From an uncultured Aquimarina sp. (GTDB lineage Bacteria; Bacteroidota; Bacteroidia; Flavobacteriales; Flavobacteriaceae), in NCBI GenBank assembly GCA_947497175.1, contig CANMFM010000020.1, positions 1-58,224 on the forward strand: a stretch of 58,224 nt of DNA, in the 5' to 3' direction. The position numbers were made by a program, and so were the translations under genes. Shown here piece after piece: positions 1 through 8,110 of the stretch. The notes beneath the pieces were generated by a model. The model was given only the letters and a program-made list of their open reading frames with translations. It was not told the DNA's origin and searched no databases. Numbering within the stretch: the first letter of the stretch is position 1; the number at the start of each line of letters is the position of its first letter.

Positions 1-410
1 TTTCTCGATTTTATTTAAAACACTCTAAATCCTATAAATCAAAAACTCAATCCTCAATGAACTCAACAAAACATTAGCCCGTTTTGCGGGTGCAAACATA
101 ACACACTTTCTTAAACCTACAATACCTTTTTTTGATTTTTTTTTCAAGATCTATGAAAAGTTCTGATTTTAAAAAAGATAGAAAACGAAGATAAGAAATT
201 TTATTAAACTGAGAATGCTTTTTTTAAAATTTCAACTCCTATTTCTGAATAGAAATCTGTTGATCTAATTCTGTATTAGGGATAAGAGCGGCATCCTTTT
301 TACTATCGCTTCTTTTATGCTATCCAATGACATGTGTTTTTTCTAGTAAAAAGATATAGCGGATAGCCCGGCCACACCCTTTTTTGGGTGGTGTGGTAAT
401 ACCAAAATCA
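1..410. other. Left-edge intergenic stretch
   Basis: I see no protein gene in this 410-base stretch. It holds a leftward promoter (93-122) with a short CCCG/CGGG hairpin at 79-91 just inside the expected transcript. Near its right end is a second GC-rich hairpin: CCACACCC at 372-379 pairs with a right arm at 386-396 that carries a 3-base bulge. The second hairpin lies 15 bases past the stop of the leftward DUF4294 gene, so it may end that transcript, but no T-run follows it on that strand. Confidence 0.5.
93..122 (-). promoter_or_regulatory. Leftward Bacteroidota-type promoter
   Basis: On the minus strand the sequence reads TTG (120-122), 19 bases, then TATGTTTG (93-100). This matches the Bacteroidota vegetative consensus TTG-N19-21-TAnnTTTG. 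Transcription would start near base 86 and run out of the left edge, so the gene it serves is outside the window. Confidence 0.6.
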
Positions 411-1118
411 TCATTTACCTGAGGACGGAGGGGTAATTGTATCTGCCCACTTATTACGTAAATCGTAAAAACTAAAATCTAAAGCTGTTTTTTGTTCTTC
501 GAGGATATTTGACTGAAAGCTGCGCTGCAATATGTCTTCGATCCAATAATCTTCTTCTACAGAAATAGGATCGTATTCTTTTTTGAGCGAAATTTTAAAA
601 AGTTTTGCTGTATTGTTATACCAAAAGGCTCTCCAACCGCTTCTGTACTCTTTTACCAGATTAAACATGGTTTTCCCGGTTTGCCGATGAATTAACTTTA
701 CTAAGATTTGTCCTTCTGTACGTGTAAGTTTTTTTAGCTCTGCCGTAAATTCTTCTTCCATATACTTTTGGAGCATTTTTATATATTTCTTTTTGGATCT
801 TTTTGTATTTATCCCTTCTAATCGTTCATTTAAAGTTGTTAACCGATCTGATGCAAGTTTTGCATATGGATATACTTTTCGTGTCTTTCGTCTAAGGATA
901 AGATATTTTCTTCGTGCTAATCTATCTTTAAATTTAAGTCTTCCTAAGATAACAACTTCATCTAAATCTATAGCTTCGTGAGGTATCGTATCGCCTTCAA
1001 TGATATAATACTGCACATATTTTGAACTATCTACCGTTGAAGAGTCAATTTCTTCTTGAGAAAAGAGAACGCCAAAAGAAAATACTACTACTATATATGT
1101 CAGGTGTTTTATCATCAT
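411..1118 (-). CDS. DUF4294 family exported protein
   Basis: This 235-residue protein belongs to the DUF4294 family, which is confined to Bacteroidota and has no established function. Residues 1-20 form a signal peptide ending near FSQEE, so the protein is probably periplasmic. After an acidic stretch comes the conserved start of the domain (YYIIEGDTIPHEAIDLDEV) and then a very basic helical part rich in K and R, including the family's YPYAKLA segment. It is a single gene, divergent from the M42 peptidase gene, with a 113-base AT-rich gap between them. The family call is from recognition; no catalytic residues can be named. Confidence 0.8.
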   Translation of the reverse strand: MMIKHLTYIVVVFSFGVLFSQEEIDSSTVDSSKYVQYYIIEGDTIPHEAIDLDEVVILGRLKFKDRLARRKYLILRRKTRKVYPYAKLASDRLTTLNERLEGINTKRSKKKYIKMLQKYMEEEFTAELKKLTRTEGQILVKLIHRQTGKTMFNLVKEYRSGWRAFWYNNTAKLFKISLKKEYDPISVEEDYWIEDILQRSFQSNILEEQKTALDFSFYDLRNKWADTITPPSSGK

Positions 1119-1231
1119 AGATTTAGGTACTCCAAAATTATTCCAAAATTAATAATTAACCCATTTTAAACTGTAAAATCTATGTGAATATTACTAATTT
1201 CGTAAAAAACTAAATCATTTTATCTAATACT

Positions 1232-2326
1232 ATGGCTAAAAAGAGCATACTAAATAAAAAGTCTATTACTTTTCTTTCAGCATATTTAAATAATCCGTCT
1301 CCTACAGGATACGAATGGGAAGGGCAAAAAATATGGATGGAATATCTAAAACCCTATGTTGATGATTTCATTACGGATACCTATGGAACAGCAGTTGGAG
1401 TTATAAATCCAAAAGCAAAATATAAAGTTGTCATCGAAGGACATGCAGATGAAATTTCATGGTATGTTAATTACATTACTGACAATGGTTTGATTTATGT
1501 AATTAGAAATGGAGGAAGCGATCATCAAATTGCAACATCGAAGCGAGTAAATATACATACGAAGAAGGGTATTGTAAAAGGTGTTTTTGGATGGCCCGCT
1601 ATACACACAAGAAAATCTTCAAAAGAAGAAGCTCCTAAACTAGATAATATCTGTATTGATGTAGGATGTTCTACAAAAGAAGAGGTTTTAAAACTTGGGG
1701 TGCATGTGGGTTGTGTTATTACATATCCCGATGAATTTTTTATTCTGAATAAAGACAAATTTGTTTGCCGCGCCTTGGATAACAGAATGGGTGGTTTTAT
1801 GATTGCCGAGGTTGCTCGTTTGCTTAAAGAAAACAAAAAGAAACTTCCATTTGGCTTATACATTACGAACTCTGTACAAGAAGAGATCGGTTTGAGAGGT
1901 GCAGAAATGATTACCCAAACGATTAAACCTGATGTCGCCATTGTTACTGATGTGTGCCATGATACAACAACCCCGATGATTGATAAGAAAACGCAAGGCG
2001 AAACTAAAATTGGTGACGGCCCCGTAATTTCTTATGCACCGGCGGTTCAGAATCGTTTACGAGAATTACTTATTGATACTGCAGAAAGTAAAAAAATACC
2101 TTTTCAACGAATGGCTTCAAGCAGAATGACTGGTACAGATACCGATGCTTTTGCATATAGTAATGGTGGTGTTGCCTCTGCTTTGATTTCGTTACCACTT
2201 CGCTACATGCATACTACTGTAGAAATGGTGCATAGAGATGATGTTGAAAATATAATAAAGCTAATTTATGAAAGCTTACTCAATATAAAATCCGGAGAGA
2301 CATTTAGCTATTTTGGAAAAAAATAA
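1232..2326 (+). CDS. M42 family metallopeptidase (glutamyl/aminopeptidase type)
   Basis: This is a 364-residue cytosolic aminopeptidase of the M42 family, which forms large dodecameric shells and trims short peptides with two metal ions. The expected metal and catalytic residues are visible: H71-x-D73 in GHADE, D183 in ALDNR, the E217-E218 pair in SVQEEIGLRGA, D240 in TDVCH, and a late histidine in the YMHTTVEMVHRDD segment. Length matches the family. It is a single gene ended by a strong hairpin at 2348-2383. The natural substrate cannot be read from the sequence. Confidence 0.93.
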   Translation: MAKKSILNKKSITFLSAYLNNPSPTGYEWEGQKIWMEYLKPYVDDFITDTYGTAVGVINPKAKYKVVIEGHADEISWYVNYITDNGLIYVIRNGGSDHQIATSKRVNIHTKKGIVKGVFGWPAIHTRKSSKEEAPKLDNICIDVGCSTKEEVLKLGVHVGCVITYPDEFFILNKDKFVCRALDNRMGGFMIAEVARLLKENKKKLPFGLYITNSVQEEIGLRGAEMITQTIKPDVAIVTDVCHDTTTPMIDKKTQGETKIGDGPVISYAPAVQNRLRELLIDTAESKKIPFQRMASSRMTGTDTDAFAYSNGGVASALISLPLRYMHTTVEMVHRDDVENIIKLIYESLLNIKSGETFSYFGKK

Positions 2327-2347
2327 AGTATTGCAATAATTTCATTG

Positions 2348-2383
2348 AAAAATCCCGCTCATAAGAGCGGGATTTTTTATTTT
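2348..2383 (+). terminator. Rho-independent terminator after the M42 peptidase gene
   Basis: A perfect 13-bp stem, AAAAATCCCGCTC (2348-2360) with its complement at 2365-2377, closes on the loop ATAA and is followed by T-rich sequence. It ends only a few bases before the start codon of the NUDIX gene. Confidence 0.9.
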
Positions 2384-2389
2384 TAAGAA

Positions 2390-2944
2390 ATGGCAGATGA
2401 ACTTATCGATATCTTAGACGAGGCTGGAAAACCGACTGGGAAGATCAGACTTAAATCTGATGCACATGCTTATGGACTTTATCATGCTAGTGTTCATATT
2501 TGGTTTTATACTGAAGACGGAGAAATTCTCTTTCAAAAACGAGCCGATGAAAAAGATACGTTTCCCGGGTTATGGGATGTATCTGTGGCTGGTCATATCG
2601 GGACTGGAGAATCACCAGAGAATTCTGCCATTCGTGAAATTAAAGAGGAAATAGGCCTTATCGTGTCTAAAGACAATTTAGAGTTTATCGGAATATATCT
2701 CGCTAAAAAAACACCTGCACCCGAGCTCTTTGACAATGAATTTCATCATATCTACGTATCAAAGTTATATACGTCTATTTCAACACTTACTATTCAAAAG
2801 GAAGAAGTATCAGATATTTCTTTAATTGAAATTGATACGTTCAAAAATACGCTCTACGATTCTGTGCGCAATAATATATACGTACCCCACGACAAGGAGT
2901 ACTATGAACTTATTCTTAAAGAAATCAAAAATCGATTATCATAA
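2390..2944 (+). CDS. NUDIX hydrolase (IDI/YfcD-like)
   Basis: This 184-residue protein has the Nudix box at about residues 68-90, with the G-x5-E-x7-REIKEEIGL pattern intact, so it should hydrolyse a nucleoside-diphosphate-linked substrate with Mg2+. The opening (ELIDILDEAGKPTG) and the YHASVHIWFY segment are typical of the YfcD/isopentenyl-diphosphate-isomerase-like branch. True isomerase activity is unlikely to be inferable, and the substrate is unknown. It starts 7 bases after the T-run of the terminator behind the M42 gene, so it needs read-through or a promoter hidden in the T-run; TATTTTTA there resembles a -7 box with one mismatch. Confidence 0.88.
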   Translation: MADELIDILDEAGKPTGKIRLKSDAHAYGLYHASVHIWFYTEDGEILFQKRADEKDTFPGLWDVSVAGHIGTGESPENSAIREIKEEIGLIVSKDNLEFIGIYLAKKTPAPELFDNEFHHIYVSKLYTSISTLTIQKEEVSDISLIEIDTFKNTLYDSVRNNIYVPHDKEYYELILKEIKNRLS

Positions 2945-2997
2945 TATTCTTATTGCAACAAACTATTACAATTAGAAAGATGAATTCTTTGTTATAG

Positions 2998-3005
2998 TAT
3001 TTTTG
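2998..3005 (+). promoter_or_regulatory. Probable -7 box of dps
   Basis: TATTTTTG matches the Bacteroidota -7 consensus TAnnTTTG and lies 32 bases before the dps start codon. I see no good TTG at the usual distance upstream, so the promoter may need an activator, which would fit a stress gene. Confidence 0.45.
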
Positions 3006-3037
3006 TATTGATCATAAAAAATAAATAAACAAAAACT

Positions 3038-3490
3038 ATGAACAATTCAAACAAAGATACAATAGCTGCACTCAATATCTTATTAGCAGATTACCATATG
3101 TATTATCAGAAATTAAGAAGTTTTCATTGGAACATTACCGGGCCTCATTTTTTTGAACTCCATCTAAAATTTGAAGAGTTTTATGAAGATGCAAAGATAA
3201 AAATTGACGAAATTGCAGAAAGAATATTAACCCTAAGAGCTAAACCCTTTAGTAATTATAGCGCTTATCTAAATCACTCTAGTATAAAAGAGCCTAGTAC
3301 CAGTCTAGTTGACCATGAAATGGTCTCTGCCATTCTTAAAGATCAAGATATTCTTTTAGATCAGCTGAAAAAAGTAGCTGAAAAAGCAGAAAACAGTAAC
3401 GATGATGGAACACTTGATATTACGGGAACTTATATTGGTGAATTAGAAAAAACAAGTTGGATGCTTAATGCCTGGAATCAAAGAAATTAA
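3038..3490 (+). CDS. dps: Dps family DNA-binding ferritin-like protein
   Basis: This 150-residue protein is a Dps-type miniferritin. Dps dodecamers oxidise Fe2+ with peroxide and store iron, protecting DNA in stress and stationary phase. The inter-subunit ferroxidase ligands are present with the spacing known from Listeria Dps: H30 (in FHWNITG), H42, D57 and E61. There is no lysine-rich N-terminal tail, so direct DNA binding is not evident. Its end overlaps the start of the next gene by 23 bases in another frame, suggesting co-transcription. Confidence 0.92.
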   Translation: MNNSNKDTIAALNILLADYHMYYQKLRSFHWNITGPHFFELHLKFEEFYEDAKIKIDEIAERILTLRAKPFSNYSAYLNHSSIKEPSTSLVDHEMVSAILKDQDILLDQLKKVAEKAENSNDDGTLDITGTYIGELEKTSWMLNAWNQRN

Positions 3491-4343
3491 AATATCGGTC
3501 GTATTACTCTATTTTCTTTTATCTACTATGCCCATTAGTTGCCAAAAGGAAGTAGGTTTTAATTTAATTAAGATAAATAGTCTACCTAATGCGGTTCGAG
3601 AGATATCGGGCATAACAAAATTACCGGGCAGCGATATCTTTGCTGTAAACGACTCTGGAAATGACAATATCCTTTTCAGGCTTGACCATTTGGGGAATAT
3701 TATAGAAGAGATTACGATTCCGGGAGCTCATAATATAGACTGGGAAGATCTTACTTACGATCATAATAATACTATTTATATTGGAGATTTTGGGAACAAC
3801 AACAACAAGAGAAAAGATTTAATTATTTATAAGGTTTCTGGTATTTTAACCAACGAGATATCGGTTGATAAAATTGAATTTTCATTGGAGGACCAATATA
3901 AATTTCCTCCAAAAAAGAAAAAACGAAACTTTGATATAGAAGCTTTCGTGTACTTAAAAGATCATCTTTATTTATTCTCTAAAAACAGAAGTTCAAAATT
4001 TAATGGAGAAACTAAGCTTTATAAGATTCCTGCCAAGGCAGGAAATCATACTGCCAGGTTAATAGACACGAGAGTTCTATGTGATGATTCACGAGATTGT
4101 TTTGTTACTGGTGCAGCGATCAATAAAGAAGGCACTAAAATAGTATTACTAACCTACAACAAACTTTTTGTTTTTTCTGATTTTACAGAAGATCATATTT
4201 TTAACGGTACTGTTAAAAAAATTAAATTAAATCATTACTCACAAAAAGAAGGAATTTGTTTTAAAAACGACTCTACTCTTTTTATCACAGATGAGAAGAG
4301 AAAAAAGAAAAAAGCCAGCCTATATGAATATAAATTTAAATAA
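3468..4343 (+). CDS. Exported beta-propeller-like (SdiA-regulated-like) lipoprotein
   Basis: This 291-residue protein opens with a hydrophobic segment ending in MPISCQKE, a loose Bacteroidota lipobox, so it is probably a lipoprotein. The body has repeated short beta-strand blocks such as EISGITKLPGSDIFAVNDSG, DWEDLTYD and EGICFKNDSTLFITDE. These resemble the SdiA-regulated or esterase-like propeller families, where such a fold senses or binds a ligand. No catalytic residues are recognisable. The ATG at 3468 lies inside the end of dps; later starts would remove the signal peptide, so the overlap is probably real. Its 3' end faces the barrel-fusion gene with a 6-base gap. Confidence 0.7.
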   Translation: MPGIKEIKISVVLLYFLLSTMPISCQKEVGFNLIKINSLPNAVREISGITKLPGSDIFAVNDSGNDNILFRLDHLGNIIEEITIPGAHNIDWEDLTYDHNNTIYIGDFGNNNNKRKDLIIYKVSGILTNEISVDKIEFSLEDQYKFPPKKKKRNFDIEAFVYLKDHLYLFSKNRSSKFNGETKLYKIPAKAGNHTARLIDTRVLCDDSRDCFVTGAAINKEGTKIVLLTYNKLFVFSDFTEDHIFNGTVKKIKLNHYSQKEGICFKNDSTLFITDEKRKKKKASLYEYKFK

Positions 4344-4349
4344 AAGTGT

Positions 4350-7300
4350 TTAAAAATCTAATCCAAAGCCAAATGTAAATCGAAACCCATCATCACTATT
4401 GAACAGTCCCAATTGGCCTCCAATCGTATCTACCGCATTAATCCACAGTCCGCCACCAACCGAATCATGCCAGGTATCAGAGTCTTCTCCATCTAACCAA
4501 ACTCTTCCGATATCATATCCACCAAAAACTCCTAATTGTATAGGTAATAATCCGGTTTTAAATTTGTTAAAACTATATCGCAAATCTCCTCCAAATGCCA
4601 GTGCACTTTCTCCTGTAAAACGTTCTTCTCTATATCCTCTTAACCCTTTAAGACCTCCTAAGGTAGCCCCTTGATAAAACTCAAACTCATCACCAATATT
4701 TAGTTCGGCCATGATATTTGTTTTTAAGACCAGTTTCTTGTTTTTAGTAATTGAATTATAAAAATTTAGCGTAGGGTTAATATAACCATAGGTTCTATCG
4801 GTATTATCAACGTTCATTCGTGCCCCTCCACGAAGACTAAAAAGCATCCCCCTGGTTGGATTAACTGCGTTATCATAGCTTTCAAACTTGTAGAACAGAT
4901 CCAGATTAGCAAAAAACTTTCTTTCAAAAAAATCAGGATCATTTTCCACAAAATCTAGAGAAGAAGTAATAAATCTTCCTGGTGTATCTTGTACTTCAAT
5001 ACCTTCATAATTTGCATGTACAGAAAACTGAGATCCATAATTACCTTTTCGATTTACTCCAATACCAAACGCCCAGGTACCAATCTTAACTCGATTATAA
5101 TCCAGATCTAATAGATCATCTATATTCATCGTACTATTTCCAAAACCAAAAAAGTTTTGAGCAAAATTTTCACTGGTATACAGCCCGTTTAATATAAGAT
5201 TCCAATTTCCAAAGGTATTCATAAACTCGCCAGAATAGGATATATCATACCCTTCTGTCTGAAAATAATAAGCGGCACTAAATCTATGTTTACTTTGAAA
5301 AGGATTATTTTTAAACCCCTTAACCGTGTAGATATCTGTAAGGTTAACATTAAGACCATCATCAGGATTAAAACCTATAAAAGGAGCTATTGTATTTGCA
5401 TTATCTTTATATTTATTGTAATCATAAATATTATAATTATAAATATCAGTTAACCTAACCCCTGCTCCACTTTTCTTTTCTATTGTATTAGGCTTTGATC
5501 TATGGTCATATATCCTAATATTACGACCGTTATTGATCGTATATATATCGTTATTTTGCCCTCCAATGATTTTAATTCTAATCGGATTTTTGCCTTTACC
5601 GCGAACCACAAATTGATCATCGTCATCTAATCCATAAATCCAGATTTCTTTAGTTTCTTTGGAGCTAAAAACCCGATTAACGAAAGGTTTTTGCACCACT
5701 CCTTTTTTGATTCTTGATCCTTTGATGGTGGTTTTATAATCTTCTCGTATAATTTCAAAAATATCAGCTTTATCAGTTCCGCGTATACTAATATGTTTTG
5801 AGAGATATTGATAATATTGTTGTGCAATATCTTCTATTTTATTTCTTCTAGATTTCAAATTTATTTTAATCTTTTCTATCGTTTCATCCTGAAGTTCTTC
5901 CGGAATAGTACTAAAAGCTCTTTCTATTATCTCATCAGAAAGATTTTCTTTGATAAATTTTGCCTGTGCCAACCATATTTTTTTTCCCGAATTTTGAATG
6001 AGTGTTTTATCTAATTTTAATCCAGATTGATTAATCCATTTTACTTTTTTAAGTTGATCATCATACACCTGAAACTTACGTGCAAGAGGAGCCACAAATT
6101 TTACAACATCAAGAATTATCCCATCATAATTAGAAAACACCTGGTCCCTATCTCTGGGAATAGGCCTATACGTTTTACCCTGATCACTATCAAAACGGGC
6201 CCATCGCCATTGATCTGGATGCCTGTCCCAATCGCCTAAAATCATATCAAATAATCTTGCTCTTATATAGCTTTCTTCATCCATTTGATACTTTTCGTTC
6301 TTTCGCAATTTTCGTAATAAATCATCTGTGCTTTCTATATCATCGGGTTTCCCAAAAGAAATTTCATCTCCAAATTCTTTGGTTGGTCGCTCTTCCAGAA
6401 AGTATATTTCATCCCCAAAAGTTTCGTTAAACTTTCCTAATGCGGCATGTTTAGGAACATAATATAATTTTGGATTTGTGTGATAAACGTCTACAGCATC
6501 AGATAACTTTCCTACGGTTAAAAAAGCATAAGGATAACTTGACGTATAAAAATCTGAAAGCACATCTTCGGTAATTGTATCGTCAAAACCATCATCGATA
6601 TATGTTGATTTAAAAGCTCCTTTTTGCAAAAATTGCACAACACTTTTTCGCATAGCTTTAAGGCTATACTGTCTTCCTGAACTATCGATAACTCGTAAAG
6701 ACCTAGTAACCTGCCCTCCTCCTTGCCGATCTATAGTAAGACCTCCTTTTAGTGTATCTAAAGTAGCCACTGGAACTTTGATCTCTTTGCCGTAGACTTC
6801 TCTGTAGTGATCTCCCCACATCAACTTATGAAATCCAGATTTTTTAACTTCTGGTTTAGTGTAGATTGATGCGGATGCCTCACTCTCAAAAGAAGAGGGA
6901 AACTCACCAAAATCAAAATCTCTTTCTTCTGGATATACTTGGGTTTGATATACTAAATCAGCTTCTCCATTTTTATTGCCATAATAACGGACATTAGAAG
7001 ATCCGTCTGTAAACACATCTAATACTGCAAAACCCTGACCTGGATATGAAAACAAACCATATTTTCCTAATGATGCAGATGATACCTTAGAACCAGAACC
7101 AGATACAATTTGTTTCAATCCTTCGTTATCAATGTACTGTAGAGAATGTTCATGACCCGATGCAAAGATAACCTTATCAACGCCTTTTGCCATTGTTGAC
7201 AATCGTCTCATTAATCTATTATAATGAGCATTAGCCCGGTCTTGCATAGAGATTCCTCCCTGAGATCGTATTTGCACTGCCAATGTTCCTAGAATAGGAA

Positions 7301-8054
7301 GAGGGATTTTGTTCTTAAAAGGAAAAATATGTTTGTCAAAACTATAATTACCCCCATGTGGCCCATTGGTCAACATAGGATGATGCATGGCAACCAGAAT
7401 GGTTTTCTTACTATGCTTTTTAAATTCTCCTTCAATCTCTAAAAAGAATTTTTCTCTCGTTTTAATTTCACAATTATCGTTAATAGTTGGATAGTTATCC
7501 CAATTTGCTAGATACCATTGCGTATCAATGACTAACAAATGTACTTGGTCATTAATCTTAATACTTTCTAACGGACATCCTTTTGAAGGTAAAAACGCTT
7601 CTTTATCGTCTACTATTTCTTTTACATAATTCTCTTGTCTTCGTAATCCAACAACACCCTTAGAATACCAATCATGATTTCCCGGAATAAAAATCACATC
7701 TCCTTTAAAACTTTTTGTGGCATTGACTTGAGCGTTAATCGCATGCTCGGCTAAAGCTCTTTGACTCGATTCTTTTTCTGGCATCCCTTTGGGGTAAATA
7801 TTATCCCCTAAAAAAATCAAGTAGTCCCCTTTTGTTTTGGCAGTATCTATAACCTTCTCAAGGATAGATAACCCTTGTGTACTTTGGTTACGTTTAGCAT
7901 AACCTGCATCCCCAACCAAATAAAATGTTTTATCGATTTCTTTTGTCGGTAATGTTTTGCTAAAATTTTCGACCTTATATTTAGGAGAATACGTAGCACA
8001 CGAACTAAATAGTATTGCTACACAAATAATTAGAATCTTATTATATTTATTCAT
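4350..8054 (-). CDS. Outer-membrane lipoprotein fusion: calcineurin-like phosphoesterase, kinase-like region, beta-barrel
   Basis: The protein is 1234 residues. Residues 1-19 form a lipoprotein signal (LFSSC). Residues about 42-350 are a calcineurin-like metallophosphoesterase with all metal motifs: GDAGY 48-52, LGDN 82-85, GNHD 125-128, HH 224-225 and GHEH 300-303. Residues about 435-645 resemble an atypical kinase: a glycine-rich GGGQVTRSLRV from 445, a lysine in YSLK (K466), a DWDRHPDQW catalytic-loop-like motif at 608-616 and a RDRD motif at 634-637. Residues about 805-845 carry a GLDDDD and GGQNNDIY pair. The last 350 residues are an Omp85/BamA-like barrel ending in F. Database names usually mention only phosphoesterase or BamA/TamA-like protein. 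The kinase comparison is my inference from motifs. It is a single gene, divergent from the HD-PycTM gene. Confidence 0.85.
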   Translation of the reverse strand: MNKYNKILIICVAILFSSCATYSPKYKVENFSKTLPTKEIDKTFYLVGDAGYAKRNQSTQGLSILEKVIDTAKTKGDYLIFLGDNIYPKGMPEKESSQRALAEHAINAQVNATKSFKGDVIFIPGNHDWYSKGVVGLRRQENYVKEIVDDKEAFLPSKGCPLESIKINDQVHLLVIDTQWYLANWDNYPTINDNCEIKTREKFFLEIEGEFKKHSKKTILVAMHHPMLTNGPHGGNYSFDKHIFPFKNKIPLPILGTLAVQIRSQGGISMQDRANAHYNRLMRRLSTMAKGVDKVIFASGHEHSLQYIDNEGLKQIVSGSGSKVSSASLGKYGLFSYPGQGFAVLDVFTDGSSNVRYYGNKNGEADLVYQTQVYPEERDFDFGEFPSSFESEASASIYTKPEVKKSGFHKLMWGDHYREVYGKEIKVPVATLDTLKGGLTIDRQGGGQVTRSLRVIDSSGRQYSLKAMRKSVVQFLQKGAFKSTYIDDGFDDTITEDVLSDFYTSSYPYAFLTVGKLSDAVDVYHTNPKLYYVPKHAALGKFNETFGDEIYFLEERPTKEFGDEISFGKPDDIESTDDLLRKLRKNEKYQMDEESYIRARLFDMILGDWDRHPDQWRWARFDSDQGKTYRPIPRDRDQVFSNYDGIILDVVKFVAPLARKFQVYDDQLKKVKWINQSGLKLDKTLIQNSGKKIWLAQAKFIKENLSDEIIERAFSTIPEELQDETIEKIKINLKSRRNKIEDIAQQYYQYLSKHISIRGTDKADIFEIIREDYKTTIKGSRIKKGVVQKPFVNRVFSSKETKEIWIYGLDDDDQFVVRGKGKNPIRIKIIGGQNNDIYTINNGRNIRIYDHRSKPNTIEKKSGAGVRLTDIYNYNIYDYNKYKDNANTIAPFIGFNPDDGLNVNLTDIYTVKGFKNNPFQSKHRFSAAYYFQTEGYDISYSGEFMNTFGNWNLILNGLYTSENFAQNFFGFGNSTMNIDDLLDLDYNRVKIGTWAFGIGVNRKGNYGSQFSVHANYEGIEVQDTPGRFITSSLDFVENDPDFFERKFFANLDLFYKFESYDNAVNPTRGMLFSLRGGARMNVDNTDRTYGYINPTLNFYNSITKNKKLVLKTNIMAELNIGDEFEFYQGATLGGLKGLRGYREERFTGESALAFGGDLRYSFNKFKTGLLPIQLGVFGGYDIGRVWLDGEDSDTWHDSVGGGLWINAVDTIGGQLGLFNSDDGFRFTFGFGLDF

Positions 8055-8110
8055 TGTTTGGAGTACAATCTCTTTTTTTTAATTATTTTGGTTACTGAAA
8101 AATTACACTT

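Noticed and set aside
5061..6239. Several 66-70 codon frames within the barrel-fusion gene
   Set aside because: They are antisense or shifted frames of one long, well-supported gene.
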